A DNA stretch of 64,000 bases from Hygrophila difformis (GCA_030278955.1 JAOANR010000004.1:53137459-53201458), one strand, 5' to 3'; numbered from the stretch's first letter, positions 46,127 through 58,177 are shown. Translations and numbers: made by a program. Notes: generated by a model from the sequence alone, not told the origin.

Positions 46127-49100
46127 ATGTCGTTTGCACGGTTCGAAATTGAGAAATTTGATGGCAAGATTTCGTTTACTACGTGGAAAATACAGATGCG
46201 GGTGCTTCTTGTTCAGAATGGCTTGAAGAAAGCGTTAGACGGAAAATCCAAGAAGCCTGCAACTATGAGTGACGAAGATTGGGCAGAACTAGATGAAAAA
46301 GCATTAACAGCAATTCAATTGATGTTATCGAAGGAAGTTCTGCGTGAAGTAGCTCATGAGGATTCTGCAGCAGGGATATGGTTAAAGCTCGAATCATTGT
46401 ATATGACGAAGTCGTTTGCAAATAAACTTCGTCTTAAGGAACGTCTCTACACGATTCGAATGTCTGAAGGTACCCCGATTCAATCTCATCTAGATGAATT
46501 TAATTCGATTATTATGGATTTGGAAAATCTAGAGATTAAGATTGATGATGATGACAAAGCTGTGTTATTACTTGTCTCGTTGCCTCCTTCCTACAAACAA
46601 TTTAGAGAAATTATGCTTTATGGTACTCAAGATACATTGAGTTTTGATGAGGTTAAATCAAGTTTGTTGTCCAAGGAAAAGCTTGATTATAATCCTAGTT
46701 CTGAAGATAAGGCAGATGGTTTGGTTGTTCGGGGAAGGAGTTTTCAGAAGAATTTTAGAGATAAGAAAAAAGATCGATCTAAATCAAGGGGACCAAAGAC
46801 GAACAAGACTTGTAACTATTGTAAGAAGACAGGGCATGTGATTGCAGATTGCTACAAGTTGAAGAACAAGAAAGATAGAGAAAATAAAGAGAAGAAATCT
46901 GTTGAACCTGCAGAAGCTGATGTCGTTCAAACAGAATCCGATGGTGATCCTGTTCTTACAGCATTGACAGAACACCGGTCTAAAAGTGATTGGATTTTAG
47001 ATTCTGGGTGCACATTTCATATTTGTCCCAATCGGGATTGGTTTACTACTTATGATGAAAAAGTTGGTGGTGTAGTATTGATGGGAAATGATGCACAGTG
47101 TAATGTTGTTGGTATTGGTTCAGTTCAGATTAAAACCCATGATGGTTGTGTTCGAGTTCTTACTAATGTTCGACATGTCCCTGATGTGAAGAGAAATCTG
47201 ATTTCACTTGGTACCTTGGAATCTCTAGGGTACAAATACACAGGTGAAGGTGGAGTTTTAAAGATTTCTACAGGTTCCCGTACAATTATGAAAGCAAATC
47301 GAGTTGGAAGTTTGTATGTACTTCAAGGTTGCACATTAACAGGTTCTGCAGCAGTTGCTTCGCCATCCTCTGACGAGACTACTTTCACTCAATTGTGGCA
47401 TATGCGTTTGGGCCATATAAGTGAAAAGGGATTGAAAGTTCTAAGTTCACGTGGTCTTCTTGGTGATCAAGGAATCAGTAAATTAGAGTTCTGCGAACAT
47501 TGTGTTTTTGGTAAGCAGAAAAGAGTCAGCTTCTCTACTGGAATTCACTCTACTCATGGTATTCTAGATTATATTCATTCCGATTTATGGGGTCCGTCAA
47601 GGGTTCCATCATTTACTGGGAAAAGATACATGATGACATTGATTGATGATTTTTCTCGGAAGACATGGGTATATTTTTTGAAGCTGAAAAGTGAAGCATT
47701 GATCACATTCAAGAATTGGAAGACTCTTGTGGAAAATCAGACTGGTAGGAAAGTCAAAACACTTAGAACTGATCGTGGATTGGAATTCTGCAGTGGCGAG
47801 TTCAATTCATTTTGTGCATCCCATGGTATCAAGAGGCATAAGACATTGCCAAGGAAGCCTCAACAAAATGGTGTGGCAGAACGAATCAATCGAACTCTTT
47901 TGGAGAGAGCTCGTTGTATGCTCTCTAATGCTGGATTATGGCATCGACGTGATTTATGGGTTGAAGCTGTTGCAACCTCCTGTTATTTGGTAAATCGGTC
48001 TCCACATTCTGCTATTGATTTCAAAATTCCAGAAGAAGTTTGGTCAGGTAACTCTGTTGATTATTCATCTCTGCGTATTTTTGGATGTCCTGCTTATGTA
48101 CATGTTGATGATGGAAAATTGTCTCCTAGAGCCATCAAGTGTGTATTTCTTGGTTACTCATCCGAATCAAAAGGATATCGTTTATGGCGTGCAGATGGTA
48201 AATCACGACATGTGATTTTAAGTCGTGATGTTACCTTTAATGAGAAGCCAATGTTGTCTTCTGGGAAGAATTCAACTATTACATCTTCTTTAGTCAATGA
48301 AGATGAGCAACAGAAAATTGGTGAGAAGGTGGAGCTACCATTGGAGTTGACGGTGAAAGATGTACAAAAGACATCTGTTGGTGAGTCAAGTTCAGGCCCT
48401 ATGCAAGTAGGTGAGTCGAGTTCGGATTCTGCAACCTTACAAGACACTTCCATTGCCAAAAATCGACCAAGGAGAGAAATTAAGCTTCCTGCAAGGTATT
48501 CTGAAGATTATGTAATGGCATATGCATTATCTGTTGGACAAGAAGCACTTGAAAATGATGAGCCTGCCAGTTATTCAGAAGCTACTTCTTGTCTTGAATC
48601 TTCAAAATGGGTGGCTGCAATGGAAGATGAAATTCAAAGTCTCCATAAGAATGGAACTTGGGAACTTGTTGATCTTCCTAAAGGTAGGAGTCCCTTAAGA
48701 TGTAAATGGATATTCAAGAAAAAGGAAGGCATTCCAGGGGTTGAAGAACCTCGTTGCAAAGCACGGTTGGTCGTTAAAGGTTTCAGTCAACGTGAAGGTA
48801 TTGACTTTAATGAAATTTTCTCACCTGTTGTTCGACATACTTCTATACGTGTTTTGCTAGGTCTTGTTGCTATGTTTGACATGGAGTTGGAGCAACTTGA
48901 CGTAAAAACAGCCTTTCTTCATGGTGATCTTGAAGAAGAAATATATATGGATCAACCGGAGGGATTCGTTGTTGCGGGGAAAGAGAATCATGTTTGTAAA
49001 TTGAAGAAGTCTCTTTATGGATTGAAGCAAGCCCCGCGACAATGGTATATAAGGTTTGATTCATTTATGATTCAACAAGGATATTCCCGTAGCAAATATG

Positions 49101-50134
49101 ATGATTGCATTTATTTTAAAGAGTTTTCTAATGGCTCTTTTGTGTATTTGCTACTTTATGTGGATGACATGTTGGTTGCTTCATGTGACATGTCTTGTAT
49201 TGTTAAGTTGAAGTCACAACTTAGTAGGGAATTTGATATGAAAGAATTGGGAGCTGCTAGTAAGATTCTTGGGATGGAAATAAGTAGAGATCGAAAAGTT
49301 GGAAAATTATTTCTTTCCCAAAGGAAGTATGTTGAGAAGATACTTGATCGCTTTAATATGAGTTCTTGTAAAGCTGTATCTACTCCATTAGCTGCTCATT
49401 TCAGGTTGTCTGAAGATATGTGCCCTCGATCAGAGGATGAGATGCGGGAGATGACCAATATTCCCTATTCGAGTGCAGTTGGAAGCCTAATGTATACAAT
49501 GGTATGTACAAGGCCTGATTTAGCATATGCTGTGAGTGTTGTGAGTCGTTATATGCACAATCCTGGAAAGGCTCATTGGGCTGCTGTTAAGTGGATCTTG
49601 CGGTACTTGAAAGGTACATCACATCTTGGCTTGGTTTTTGATAAAAATAAGTCTACTTCTTTAGATGTGACTGGTTATGTTGATTCTGACTATGCTGGAG
49701 ATCTTGATCGAAGGCGTTCTCTTTCTGGATATATTTTTACTTTGTGTGGCTGTTCTATTTCTTGGAAGTCATCTCTACAGTCTATTGCTGCTTTGTCAAC
49801 TACAGAAGCAGAGTATATATCAGCTACAGAAGGTGTTAAAGAGGCACTTTGGCTTCGAGGTCTTGTTGTAGAGCTTGGTTTTGCTCAAAAGGTTCTTGTG
49901 GTTTTCTGTGACAGCCAGAGTGCTATACATCTGACAAAGAACAACTGTTATCATGATAAAACCAAGCACATTCCTGTCAGATATCATTTTATTCGGGATA
50001 CAGTCGCTGAAGGTGAAGTTGTGGTTCAAAAGATACATACATCTGAGAATCCCGCTGATATGTTAACCAAGCCACTTCCTATTACCAAGTTTCAACATTG
50101 TTTGGACTTGGTTAATGTTAGCAGCAGCTGTTGA
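46127..50134 (+). CDS. Copia-3 Gag-Pol polyprotein, intact (1335 residues)
   Basis: A single ORF starting [11 protein letters not shown] (the frame is open 9 codons further up, through the primer site, but without an ATG). Gag capsid part, then a zinc knuckle [15 protein letters not shown] (about residue 227). Protease with DSGCTFHI (about 291), GAG-pre-integrase ([14 protein letters not shown]), integrase ([37 protein letters not shown]), RT ([26 protein letters not shown] near 1010) and Copia RNase H ([25 protein letters not shown]). Length and order match Tnt1-94-like elements. All catalytic signatures are present and no stop interrupts them. Confidence 0.95.
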   Translation: MSFARFEIEKFDGKISFTTWKIQMRVLLVQNGLKKALDGKSKKPATMSDEDWAELDEKALTAIQLMLSKEVLREVAHEDSAAGIWLKLESLYMTKSFANKLRLKERLYTIRMSEGTPIQSHLDEFNSIIMDLENLEIKIDDDDKAVLLLVSLPPSYKQFREIMLYGTQDTLSFDEVKSSLLSKEKLDYNPSSEDKADGLVVRGRSFQKNFRDKKKDRSKSRGPKTNKTCNYCKKTGHVIADCYKLKNKKDRENKEKKSVEPAEADVVQTESDGDPVLTALTEHRSKSDWILDSGCTFHICPNRDWFTTYDEKVGGVVLMGNDAQCNVVGIGSVQIKTHDGCVRVLTNVRHVPDVKRNLISLGTLESLGYKYTGEGGVLKISTGSRTIMKANRVGSLYVLQGCTLTGSAAVASPSSDETTFTQLWHMRLGHISEKGLKVLSSRGLLGDQGISKLEFCEHCVFGKQKRVSFSTGIHSTHGILDYIHSDLWGPSRVPSFTGKRYMMTLIDDFSRKTWVYFLKLKSEALITFKNWKTLVENQTGRKVKTLRTDRGLEFCSGEFNSFCASHGIKRHKTLPRKPQQNGVAERINRTLLERARCMLSNAGLWHRRDLWVEAVATSCYLVNRSPHSAIDFKIPEEVWSGNSVDYSSLRIFGCPAYVHVDDGKLSPRAIKCVFLGYSSESKGYRLWRADGKSRHVILSRDVTFNEKPMLSSGKNSTITSSLVNEDEQQKIGEKVELPLELTVKDVQKTSVGESSSGPMQVGESSSDSATLQDTSIAKNRPRREIKLPARYSEDYVMAYALSVGQEALENDEPASYSEATSCLESSKWVAAMEDEIQSLHKNGTWELVDLPKGRSPLRCKWIFKKKEGIPGVEEPRCKARLVVKGFSQREGIDFNEIFSPVVRHTSIRVLLGLVAMFDMELEQLDVKTAFLHGDLEEEIYMDQPEGFVVAGKENHVCKLKKSLYGLKQAPRQWYIRFDSFMIQQGYSRSKYDDCIYFKEFSNGSFVYLLLYVDDMLVASCDMSCIVKLKSQLSREFDMKELGAASKILGMEISRDRKVGKLFLSQRKYVEKILDRFNMSSCKAVSTPLAAHFRLSEDMCPRSEDEMREMTNIPYSSAVGSLMYTMVCTRPDLAYAVSVVSRYMHNPGKAHWAAVKWILRYLKGTSHLGLVFDKNKSTSLDVTGYVDSDYAGDLDRRRSLSGYIFTLCGCSISWKSSLQSIAALSTTEAEYISATEGVKEALWLRGLVVELGFAQKVLVVFCDSQSAIHLTKNNCYHDKTKHIPVRYHFIRDTVAEGEVVVQKIHTSENPADMLTKPLPITKFQHCLDLVNVSSSC

Positions 50135-50200
50135 TCGTCCCTTGGGGACGTTATGACGACGAAGATATGAGATGAATCGAATTTTCGGCAAGGTGGAGAT

Positions 50201-50696
50201 TGTTGTGTTATATGCCTCAAATTCTTTGTGGGATGCAGCAAGGGACAAAGCCCTTAGTCATGGGCATGAGCAAGGCTTTTGTTGAAGGTTGTAAAATGCA
50301 GCAAGGGACTAAGCCCTTAGTCATGGTCATGCCTAAAGCTATTATGGAAGGCTGGAAAATGCTAAATTTAGTAAATGAGTGGTTTTATTTTTGAGAGCAG
50401 TTTTAATTAAAAGGGAGCATATTTGATATCTGATTTTTGATACGGTTTTTCCTCTCTTCTGCTCATTCCTCTTCTCTTCCAGATTTGCATCTTTTCCTTT
50501 TGCTGTAAAATCAATTTGAGTGCATCTTTGAGAGATTTGATTTGTAATTTGTACTCTCTATTCGGTTCTTAGTGAAGATCTTCGTCGTCCGTGGTTTTTC
50601 CCACTTTGGGTTTTCCACGTAAATCTTGTGTCTTAATTTATTTATTTTTCGTTCCGTTCTTCAATTTCATATCAAAGATCCATAAATTTCCTAACA
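50201..50696 (+). repeat. Copia-3 right LTR
   Basis: 496 bp with the same two 63-bp units. Two mismatches to the left LTR. Confidence 0.95.
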
Positions 50697-50743
50697 TAGA
50701 GTATGTAGGATAAGCATGGAGGGCTTGGGGGGGGGGGGGGGGA

Positions 50744-51121
50744 ATAGGGGTGAAAGCGGTACGGTAAATATTCGACCGATCCGATGTCGTATTAGATTAT
50801 ATTTGAATCTGAATCCGTTTTCGACTATTCGGCCGGATATTTCAATATCCGTATCCGAATCCGAATCCGTATTTTAATATCCGCATTCGTATTCGTATTC
50901 AAAAATATCTGACCGTATCCGAGAATATCCGACCGTATCCGAAAATTGATAGGATATTATCCGGATTTTAAATATGAATATCCGAATATATTAATATATT
51001 CTTATTTAATATTAAAAATTATTAATAATTATAAATAAATATTAAATTTTCAAAAAAAATTATAAAAAATTATCCGATAATCTGTATCCGATTGAATCCG
51101 TATCCGTCATATATCCATCCT
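50744..51121. repeat. ATCCG-rich repeat, possibly hAT-derived
   Basis: Opens TAGGGGTGAAAGCGGTACGG and closes GTCATATATCCATCCTG, whose complement starts CAGGATGGATAT. The middle repeats TATCCGAATCCG, ATTCGTATTCG and CCGTATCCGA. The ends vaguely resemble hAT-type termini, but no 8-bp duplication was found. A G-run (50728-50743) abuts it. Confidence 0.35.
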
Positions 51122-51122
51122 G

Positions 51123-51340
51123 TCTCTTGAGTTCTTTACTACTTGGGCTTTCCCTCCTGACGAGATTCGACCACTTCTGACTGCTGAGTGCTGATATGGC
51201 TGGAGTCTGTTTTCTCCATAGTTGATTCATTTGGTTGTCTCTGCTTCTCTTCCCCCTCGTTTCTGTAGGTTTTTTATTGTTACCCTTTGCCGACGCTTCA
51301 TCTGCGTCACCTTGTTACAAAAAAAAAAAAAAAAAAAAAT
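51123..51340 (+). mobile_element. Extremely 5'-truncated LINE tail
   Basis: About 20 codons of the L1 RNase H C-terminus can be read (FFTTWAFPPDEIRPLLTAE). They match the ends of the LINEs at 29.3 and 29.7 kb. Then come a T-rich 3' UTR with TTGCCGACGCTTCATCTGCG (compare 29507-29523) and a run of about 22 A at 51319-51340. Confidence 0.75.
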
Positions 51341-51671
51341 ACATACAGTACACTCTGCAAGAACACACCCATCTCATACTATTGGCTGTTGTTAAATTAT
51401 GCACACATATTGTTGAATAATTGTGTATGATTCAACAATCCAGGCAGGCAGCCGATATTGTCGATTCTTACACGCACATACTGACATACACTCCGTGAAT
51501 GGTGGTGGTGCACTACACGAGACAGAATATTAATGTGTTGCACATTTTTCTCACGTTCCAAAACCAATTAAAATTAAAATAAAATCAATTAATTAAATCC
51601 AAATGTACTAACTGGTTATGCATGCCAGGGCAACCACCAATACCATTATTATTACACATCAGCAACAAAGT

Positions 51672-52903
51672 GGGAAAAAAGGACAAATACGTCCATTTTC
51701 TTTTCAAAAAATTCAAATCAGTACTTTTTCTATTTTATTATCAAAACAGTCCTCTACAAATGCTAATTATGTCCAAATCAGTCATTTTTTCACTAATTAT
51801 ATTCTAATTGCTGACGTGGCAAGGGTTTTAATTTAAACCTGATACGTGTGCATAATATTAGTCATTTTTCTTTTATCTTTTGCCAATTCAGTCCTAAACT
51901 TTTGTTTTGTTCTATTTATCCTCTACCACAATCACTCATTTTTATATTAATTGGCCTCCAATCTTTCAAATTATTTCATTTTGGGTCCAAAATCTTAAAT
52001 TTTTTATTGTTACTAATCCATTTATCAAATAAATGCACAACATACTTCCGTAAATAAAATTAAATATCAAACCTCATACATTGGGTTTGACCGCCTTGTT
52101 ACCGGGTCTTCGAAGTTCCGGATTTTACGGACTCTCTCTAACCACCCGACCGTAACCGATGGTTCATTAGTTCTGGTTTCCTTCAGAAACAATCAGCACA
52201 ATCATACTTTGTGGACAATAAAATTCAGGCTATTTTTTAATATTTTTAATAATATTTTTTAATATTTTTTTCAATAAAACCAAGGCTTCCTGTATCCATA
52301 ACCTTCCAAAAATTCAAGTTAAATCATTTACTCAAACATTGCTACATCCTAAGGTAGGACACAAAGTAAGATTATGTTGATTGTTGCTGAAGGAAACCAA
52401 AACCAATGAACCATCGGTTGCTGTCGGGTGGTTAGAGAGAATCCGTAAAATTCCGGTACTTGAAAGACCCGATAACAAAGCAGGCAAACCCAATGTATGA
52501 GGTTTGGTGTTTAATTTTATTTATGGAAGTATGTTGGGCATTTATTTAATAAATGAATTGGTAATAATAAAAAATTTAAGGTTCTGGGCCTAAAATGAAA
52601 TAATTTGAAAAGTTGGAGGCCAATTAATATAAAAATGACCGATTTGGGTAAAGGACTAAATAGAACAAAACAAAAGTTTATGACTGAATTGGCAAAAGAT
52701 AAAAGAAAAATGACTAATATTATGCCCACTTGTCAGATTTAAATTAAAACCCTTGCCATGTCAGCAATTAGAATATAATTAGTGAAAAAAGGATTGATTT
52801 GGACATAATTAGCATTTGTAGAGGACTGTTTTGGTAATAAAACAGAAAAATGACTGATTTGAATTTTTGGAAAAGATAATCGACAAATTTGTCTTTTTTT
52901 CCC
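51672..52903. mobile_element. Long-TIR (Mutator-like) non-autonomous element, 1232 bp
   Basis: Two arms of about 545 bp in inverted orientation (51672 to about 52215, and about 52357 to 52903) surround a loop of about 140 bp. Both termini read GGGAAAAAA from outside. The flanks are AACAAAGT (51664-51671, 52904-52911), 8 bp or 9 bp if the adjoining G is counted. Landmark pairs: GCTGACGTGGCAAGGGTTTT with AAAACCCTTGCCATGTCAGC, and GTCCTCTACAAATGCTAATT with AATTAGCATTTGTAGAGGAC. No transposase. Each arm holds a GC-richer block (about 52088-52185, mirrored at 52390-52490) that may be captured sequence. Confidence 0.8.
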
Positions 52904-52911
52904 AACAAAGT

Positions 52912-54059
52912 GTAACTCCCACTATCACCTTTTCACTCCCACAAACCAATATAGGATAGGACAACTTTATATCTCCATTGGTCCTAATAAGAAATAGAAG
53001 TATTATATTGTTTGTGTTCTGTCTTGATATTGTTATATGAAAAGTTCACTCATGTCATATCCCTATATTAATCAGGCATGGTGATGCAAAGTGCTCAACA
53101 GTATATGGAAAAAAAAAAAAGAAGAAAAAATCAGTATTAATTGAATAAAGAATGATGCTACTGCTACAATATGTGGTCTATGAATTAGAAGCATTAATTA
53201 AATAATTTGACAAAATGAAAATTCCAGTCATGCCCTTTGGTTGACAAGTTCTTTCAATCAAGAATATTTTGTGAACCATTCATTATTTCATTAATATGTA
53301 TTGAATCATTATATAATACCATAATTTATATAGAAGTATATTGAAATACACACACACATATTGGTTACAAATGGTCACACATCTTAGAAGAAGGTGATAA
53401 GTTTTCCACAATCATAATAACATAATGGAGAGAATTTTATACTCTAGTATTTAATTGGATTATGTATAAGTTTACATAGAAAATGTATTAAAATATTATC
53501 CACAATCCAAATATAGTTCCACCTTTACATGCCTTTTTAATTCTTTTCGGTTATTAAAAGACTTAAAGTTACTATTTGAGCCACTATAGACAAGTCTATA
53601 CTCTATAGGATTGATGAATATGGAAAAGGGTTATATGTTGGGGGAAAATGACAACATAAAGCAAGGACTAAAGTTCCTTTTCTTTAATAAAAAATTGTAA
53701 AACTAAAATGGTAGAGATATATTAGTAGTGTTTTAGCCACTGTTTTTTTTTTATTTTTTTAAAAAAATTATATATCAACTTGTGAGATTATACATGGGCA
53801 AACTACTAAAAAAAAACCCACACCAAACAAAAATTCCTCCAAGGTACCCCTATAACTTTTATTCACTTTAGCCCCCTAGAGAGATAAAACTTTGCTAAAA
53901 CTACCTATTATACCCTCAAAACACAAAAATAATGAAAAATGCTTGAAAATCATTCTAAAAAATTTAATACTATAAAAAATATACTTATAACTTTCAAATC
54001 ACTATAAATAAAATAATAAACATCTAAAAATAAAAAATTATAAGCAAAATTATAAAAAG
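52912..54059. other. AT-rich intergenic region left of the viral insertion
   Basis: No genes recognised. The composition becomes A-rich on the plus strand from about 53780, which may mark the true left edge of the viral sequence. Confidence 0.35.
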
Positions 54060-54065
54060 AAGAAA

Positions 54066-54332
54066 ATGAATCAGGAAGAAATAAATTCGTTAATATATGA
54101 TTATGGACTATATTTACAAACTATGGAAGAAAGAATCGAAAATTGGAATGACATTGTTTATACTATGCTTATATTTTTAACTGAATATAATCAAAAGATA
54201 TATCCCTATTCGGAAGAAAAAAGTTTTTGGGACAGAATAATTTTACTAAGAATAGGATCAGATAGTGAAAATTATGATGAAGAAATACCAGACAATTTAA
54301 GTAATTATGGTGAATACTATTTTTCTGATTAA
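54066..54332 (+). CDS. Small leader ORF of the endogenous caulimovirid (88 codons)
   Basis: Open from ATG 54066. Acidic, Tyr/Asn/Glu-rich (MNQEEINSLIYDYGLYLQ...), with the same A-rich codon bias as the viral ORFs downstream. It lies upstream of the primer site, so in a circular genome it would sit late in the leader or at the genome end. I do not recognise the product. It could be a leader ORF or chance in A-rich sequence. Confidence 0.4.
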   Translation: MNQEEINSLIYDYGLYLQTMEERIENWNDIVYTMLIFLTEYNQKIYPYSEEKSFWDRIILLRIGSDSENYDEEIPDNLSNYGEYYFSD

Positions 54333-54398
54333 ATACAACCAGTAACACAATAAAATAAATTCAAACATTTTCATTCAACCCCTTTTTTTAAAAAAAAT

Positions 54399-54410
54399 TG
54401 GTATCAGAGC
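54399..54410 (+). other. Caulimovirid tRNA-Met primer-binding site
   Basis: TGGTATCAGAGC, complementary to initiator tRNA-Met, as in caulimovirids, where it primes minus-strand DNA synthesis. It precedes ORF A by 20 nt. A run of T then A (54383-54397) stands just before it. Confidence 0.85.
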
Positions 54411-54430
54411 CCAGAACGATTAATCTGGAC

Positions 54431-55165
54431 ATGAGTAACCATAATAATAATGATCATATATTAAACTATCATATGTCAAGATTAAGATTAGATACTTCAG
54501 AACAACTATACCCAGAATATATTCCAACAGCAAGATATCCTTTAGATGAAAATCAAGAAATAGATTATCCACTAAGTACGATTAATCCACTCGACACTGA
54601 AAACTATATAATAAATAGAAATGATGAATATGCACAAAATAACACTGAGAGCTTGATGATACAAGCAAGAATTGAAAGAGCATTTCTAAACAGAATAAGA
54701 GGATTAGAACCACAAATAAGACCACTTACAGAAATAAGAACCAACGATGACCGAAGATTTTTAACACCCACATTTAATCCTGATCATGAAATAAGCCAAA
54801 GGGAAATAGAAAATATGGATCAATAAATAGAAGAAAGAAAAACATACATAGACAGAAGAAGAAGAAGATTAAATAGATTGCAAAACGATGAAGAATTTGG
54901 AATAAGACTAGGAAATAGAGGAAAAAGATTACTTTGGATAGGAAACTATATAATCGAAACGGAAGAATATAATGGTAATTTAATACAAATTATATCAAAA
55001 AGAGATGAAGAACAAGAGTTATTATCACAAGTTAAATTAACTATAATCAACAATGAAATTACAACTTACAGAATGTTTCCAGGATATATAATACATAACA
55101 CCATGTTTACTAGAGCACCTTCACCCGAATTTTCAGATCAAGAATCAAATTATAGTGAAGACTAA
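54431..55165 (+). pseudogene. Caulimovirid ORF A (unknown function), one in-frame stop
   Basis: Starts at ATG 54431 (MSNHNNNDHILNY). The frame is stopped at 54824-54826 (TAA) and then continues without shift to a TAA at 55163-55165, for about 244 codons in total. It is rich in Arg, Asn and Glu. The second part (RLGNRGKRLLWIGNYIIE) looks folded rather than random. It occupies the place of the first gene after the primer site. I cannot assign a function. Confidence 0.55.
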
Positions 55166-55169
55166 TAAA

Positions 55170-55496
55170 ATGCCAGGAATAAAGTTAGAAAATGAAACAT
55201 TAGAAGGATTGACTAATAAAATTCATGAAATAAAAAGACAACCACAAGATATAAGTACCATAATAATGAAACAAAAATTATTAAGAATAAAATTCAAGAT
55301 TTCTAAAATGATAGATGAAAGTGAAGCATATGTAATTATACAAAAACATATAGATCCAGAAAAAGAAGAATCAGAATTAATAAAAGAATGGTATTTAAAC
55401 GAATTAGAAATAATAGAAATAGAAGAATTAGAAAGGGAAAATGAAATAGATGAAGTAAACGACTTCATTCGAAACATAAGAAATATTAGAAGATGA
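55170..55496 (+). CDS. Caulimovirid ORF B (small helical protein, 108 codons)
   Basis: ATG 55170, 4 nt after ORF A, ending in the ATGA that starts ORF C. The sequence is Lys/Glu/Ile-rich and probably all helical (LEGLTNKIHEIKRQ; ELEIIEIEELERENEIDE). Size and place recall the small ORF 1/2 proteins of badnavirus-like genomes. Function unknown, frame intact. Confidence 0.6.
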   Translation: MPGIKLENETLEGLTNKIHEIKRQPQDISTIIMKQKLLRIKFKISKMIDESEAYVIIQKHIDPEKEESELIKEWYLNELEIIEIEELERENEIDEVNDFIRNIRNIRR

Positions 55497-55846
55497 GTTA
55501 TCTAGAAGATTTAGAAACAATAAAAGATGGAATTAAACTAATAAAAGAACTAATGATAAGTCTAGATACAAGACTCTACAATATAGAAAGATACATAGAC
55601 AAAACAATAATTAAAACTCCACAAAAGCAAGTAGAATTAGAAAAGTCACTCCCACTACCGAAATGGGAGAAGACACCAGAACCAGGAAGTCTCGATCATA
55701 GAGTAATGATGAAAGAAATAGAAAAACTAAACAAACAAAACAAAATTAGAATTCTTATAGACAAAGTAGAAAAATTAAAAAAGATAAATGAAGAACTAAA
55801 TGAAGATAAATTAGAAAGTAGAGAAGATAAAGAAGAAACAGAATGA
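55493..55846 (+). CDS. Caulimovirid ORF C (coiled-coil, virion-associated-like, 117 codons)
   Basis: The start overlaps the ORF B stop (ATGA) and its own stop overlaps the capsid start (ATGA). The N-terminal half is a probable coiled coil (LETIKDGIKLIKELM), followed by a Pro-containing hinge (LPLPKWEKTPEP) and a second Lys/Glu helix. This resembles in size and build the virion-associated proteins (CaMV P3, badnavirus P2), which bind capsid and nucleic acid. The assignment is by analogy. Confidence 0.6.
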   Translation: MSYLEDLETIKDGIKLIKELMISLDTRLYNIERYIDKTIIKTPQKQVELEKSLPLPKWEKTPEPGSLDHRVMMKEIEKLNKQNKIRILIDKVEKLKKINEELNEDKLESREDKEETE

Positions 55847-57311
55847 ATACAAGTATAGAAGACTTAATAAATGAATTAAGTAGTGATTTAGAACGACTAA
55901 ATTTAGAACCAATATATACAGGAACATTTTCAGAAACAGAATTAGAAACTAACGAAAGCGATTTGGAAGAACAACATAAAGTCTTTATGAATAATCATAG
56001 ATTATATTTACCATCATCAGAAGTAGTTGGAGAAACTAGCACTACTTTGCCAAGAGAAGGAGTAACAGGAACTATACCAATGGAAGTAGATCAAACTACA
56101 AATAGACAAAATGTATACAATTATCAAAGTAGATTACAAAATTTACCTTCAAGAAATTTTCCAATAAGAAAAACAACCTCTAAAAAAGAAATTTGGAAAT
56201 ACAATGAAGATTTTGAGTTAAAAGAAACAAGAATAGGAAATGTGAGACCAGGAGATGCAATATTCCTAAACCTGGATTGTCTTAAACAGCCAAGTCTAGA
56301 ACTAGAAAAATGGAAACAGATAATAAGAATACATTTAATGTCAGAAGAAAGTACGTCAAAAGCAAAAACATTAAAAATATGGAATTTAGTCCAAGGAAAT
56401 GTGGCACAATTCCTTGCAGGATTTCTTCAAATACAAAACAAACTTATATGAATACAATTACTCAAGGATTTGGACAAGATGTAAACACATGAATAGAGGA
56501 ATTTATCAATATCATACAAGAAGAATTCCTAGGAGTACAGAGCTTAGATAACAATGCTATAATAGAAGAACGAGATCAAGCGTTACTAAGATTAAATAAA
56601 ATAAGACTAAGAGATTTATGCTTTTTTGATCAATTCTCTGAACAATTTAAAAGCTACTATTATACAGCTTATACAAGCTCACAAAATAATGAACACACCA
56701 TGAACTCTATATTTTCAAAACTACCATCACCATGGGGTGAATATATGTGGAAAACATGGATTCAAAATAAAAATGACTATCCGAATAATTTAGGAAGCCG
56801 AATAAGATTAATAAGACAGGTAATAACTGAGTTATGTTACCAAAGAAAAATATTAGACCACACTAAAATATATAATAAAGCTGCTGATTTCTGTTGTCAA
56901 GAAAATGCAGAAAATTTAGAATGGGGAAAAAATAAATCATATAGAAAAAATAAGAGATTTAAAAAATTTAAACCAATAAAAAGAAAATTTAAGAAAGGAA
57001 AAAGATTTAAAATCTTTAATAAGAAAAAATTCTTTAAGCAAAAATTTGGAAGAAAATATTGTAAAAGAAGAAATGATAAAAGACATAATAAAAAGAATCC
57101 AACTACATGTAAATGTTATAACTGTGGAGAAATAGGACACTTTGCAAGTGATTGTACAAAACCAAAGAAAAAACAAGTAAGATTTATGGAATATGATATT
57201 ATAGATGAACAAATATTCAAAGAAATAGAATTAGATCTAGAAAGTATAAGTGAACCAGAATCAGGAGATGATATATATGAAGTAAAATTATCTGAAATAG
57301 AAAATGAATAA
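55843..57311 (+). pseudogene. Caulimovirid capsid protein, one frameshift and one stop
   Basis: Capsid precursor with an acidic N-terminus (about 55843-56100), a conserved middle (RPGDAIFLNLDCL) and a strongly basic Lys/Arg region (56930-57110). A CCHC zinc knuckle CYNCGEIGHFASDC lies at about 57115-57156, followed by an acidic tail. The frame is open to a TGA at 56449, changes register near there, meets a TGA at 56490 and is then open to 57311. The knuckle residues are complete. The last 8 nt overlap the movement-protein start. Confidence 0.8.
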
Positions 57312-58146
57312 AGATAAAGAAATAATCACAGAAGAACAAGAGGAAACAAAAGAAATAGAATATGTAGAACAATATAAAGGACAAAGAGGATATGCAATAA
57401 AAGCTATCTTAAGTCCAGAATAAATTAATAAAATACAAGGATTAGATCTAAAACATGGATTCAAGCATACAAATTTTAATATACTATCAAGAACATTCTC
57501 AAGAAATAATATAGTAATTCATGAATATCATGAACTAGAAAAAACAGTAGATGTATGTAACACTAATACTACTCTAAAACTGCACCTTTTAACAAAAGAT
57601 ATAGTAAATAAAGGGCTAGAAAAATTAAGTAGAAAGAAAACAGAGAAAATACAATACGTACATTTAGCAGGAGTAAAGATTCTAATAAAATCTTTATTTA
57701 GAAGTGGAATAGACTTACCAGTAACAATAAACCTACATGATTCAAGATTATTAAATCCACAAGACTCACACTTGGGAACTATTAATGGAAACTTAATTTA
57801 CCAAAAACTATTATTTACATGTTACCCAAACTATTGTGTATCTTTACAAGATCAAAATATAGACGAAACATTAACCCTATACATAAAAGTACATAGGAAT
57901 GATGTAATGAAAAATGAAAGTAAAATATTTACAGTACATTATAGTGCTTTTTATAGCTACCTAAATAGCAATAGACTAAAACCTTAAGATGATAAAAAGA
58001 CAATAGAAATACATGAAGCATGTAGAGACACAATAGCAGATCTAATATTACCAGAATTGAATAATCCAACGTTACAAGATGATTGGATAATTGATCTTGC
58101 AGACAAGAAAAATACAATAGAAATTGAAAAAACCATTAGAAAATAG
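57304..58146 (+). pseudogene. Caulimovirid movement protein (30K superfamily), two in-frame stops
   Basis: A separate ORF of 280 codons starting inside the capsid stop region. The core has the caulimovirid movement-protein signature: VHLAGVKILIKSLFRSG, then DSRLLNPQDSHLG, GNLIYQKLLFTCYPNYCVSL and DQNIDETLTLYIKV. Movement proteins enlarge plasmodesmata for cell-to-cell spread. Stops at 57421 (TAA) and 57985 (TAA) break it without changing frame. Its place after the capsid, as its own ORF, is unusual. Confidence 0.8.
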
Positions 58147-58177
58147 GAGACCACAATTATCCTATGTAGGAAGAACA

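Larger units (their letters stand above)
45603..50696 (+). mobile_element. Copia-3: intact Tnt1-like LTR retrotransposon
   Basis: 5094 bp with 496-bp LTRs (45603-46098, 50201-50696) that differ at two positions by eye (GTAAATGGGTGG versus GTAAATGAGTGG; GGGAGCAGATT versus GGGAGCATATT). The 5-bp duplication is TAGAG (45598-45602, 50697-50701). A tRNA-iMet primer site TGGTATCAGAGC lies at 46101-46112, 2 nt after the LTR. A purine tract AAGGTGGAGAT precedes the right LTR. It contains one uninterrupted gag-pol ORF. All parts needed for autonomous transposition appear present, making it the best candidate source of activity in the window. Confidence 0.95.
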
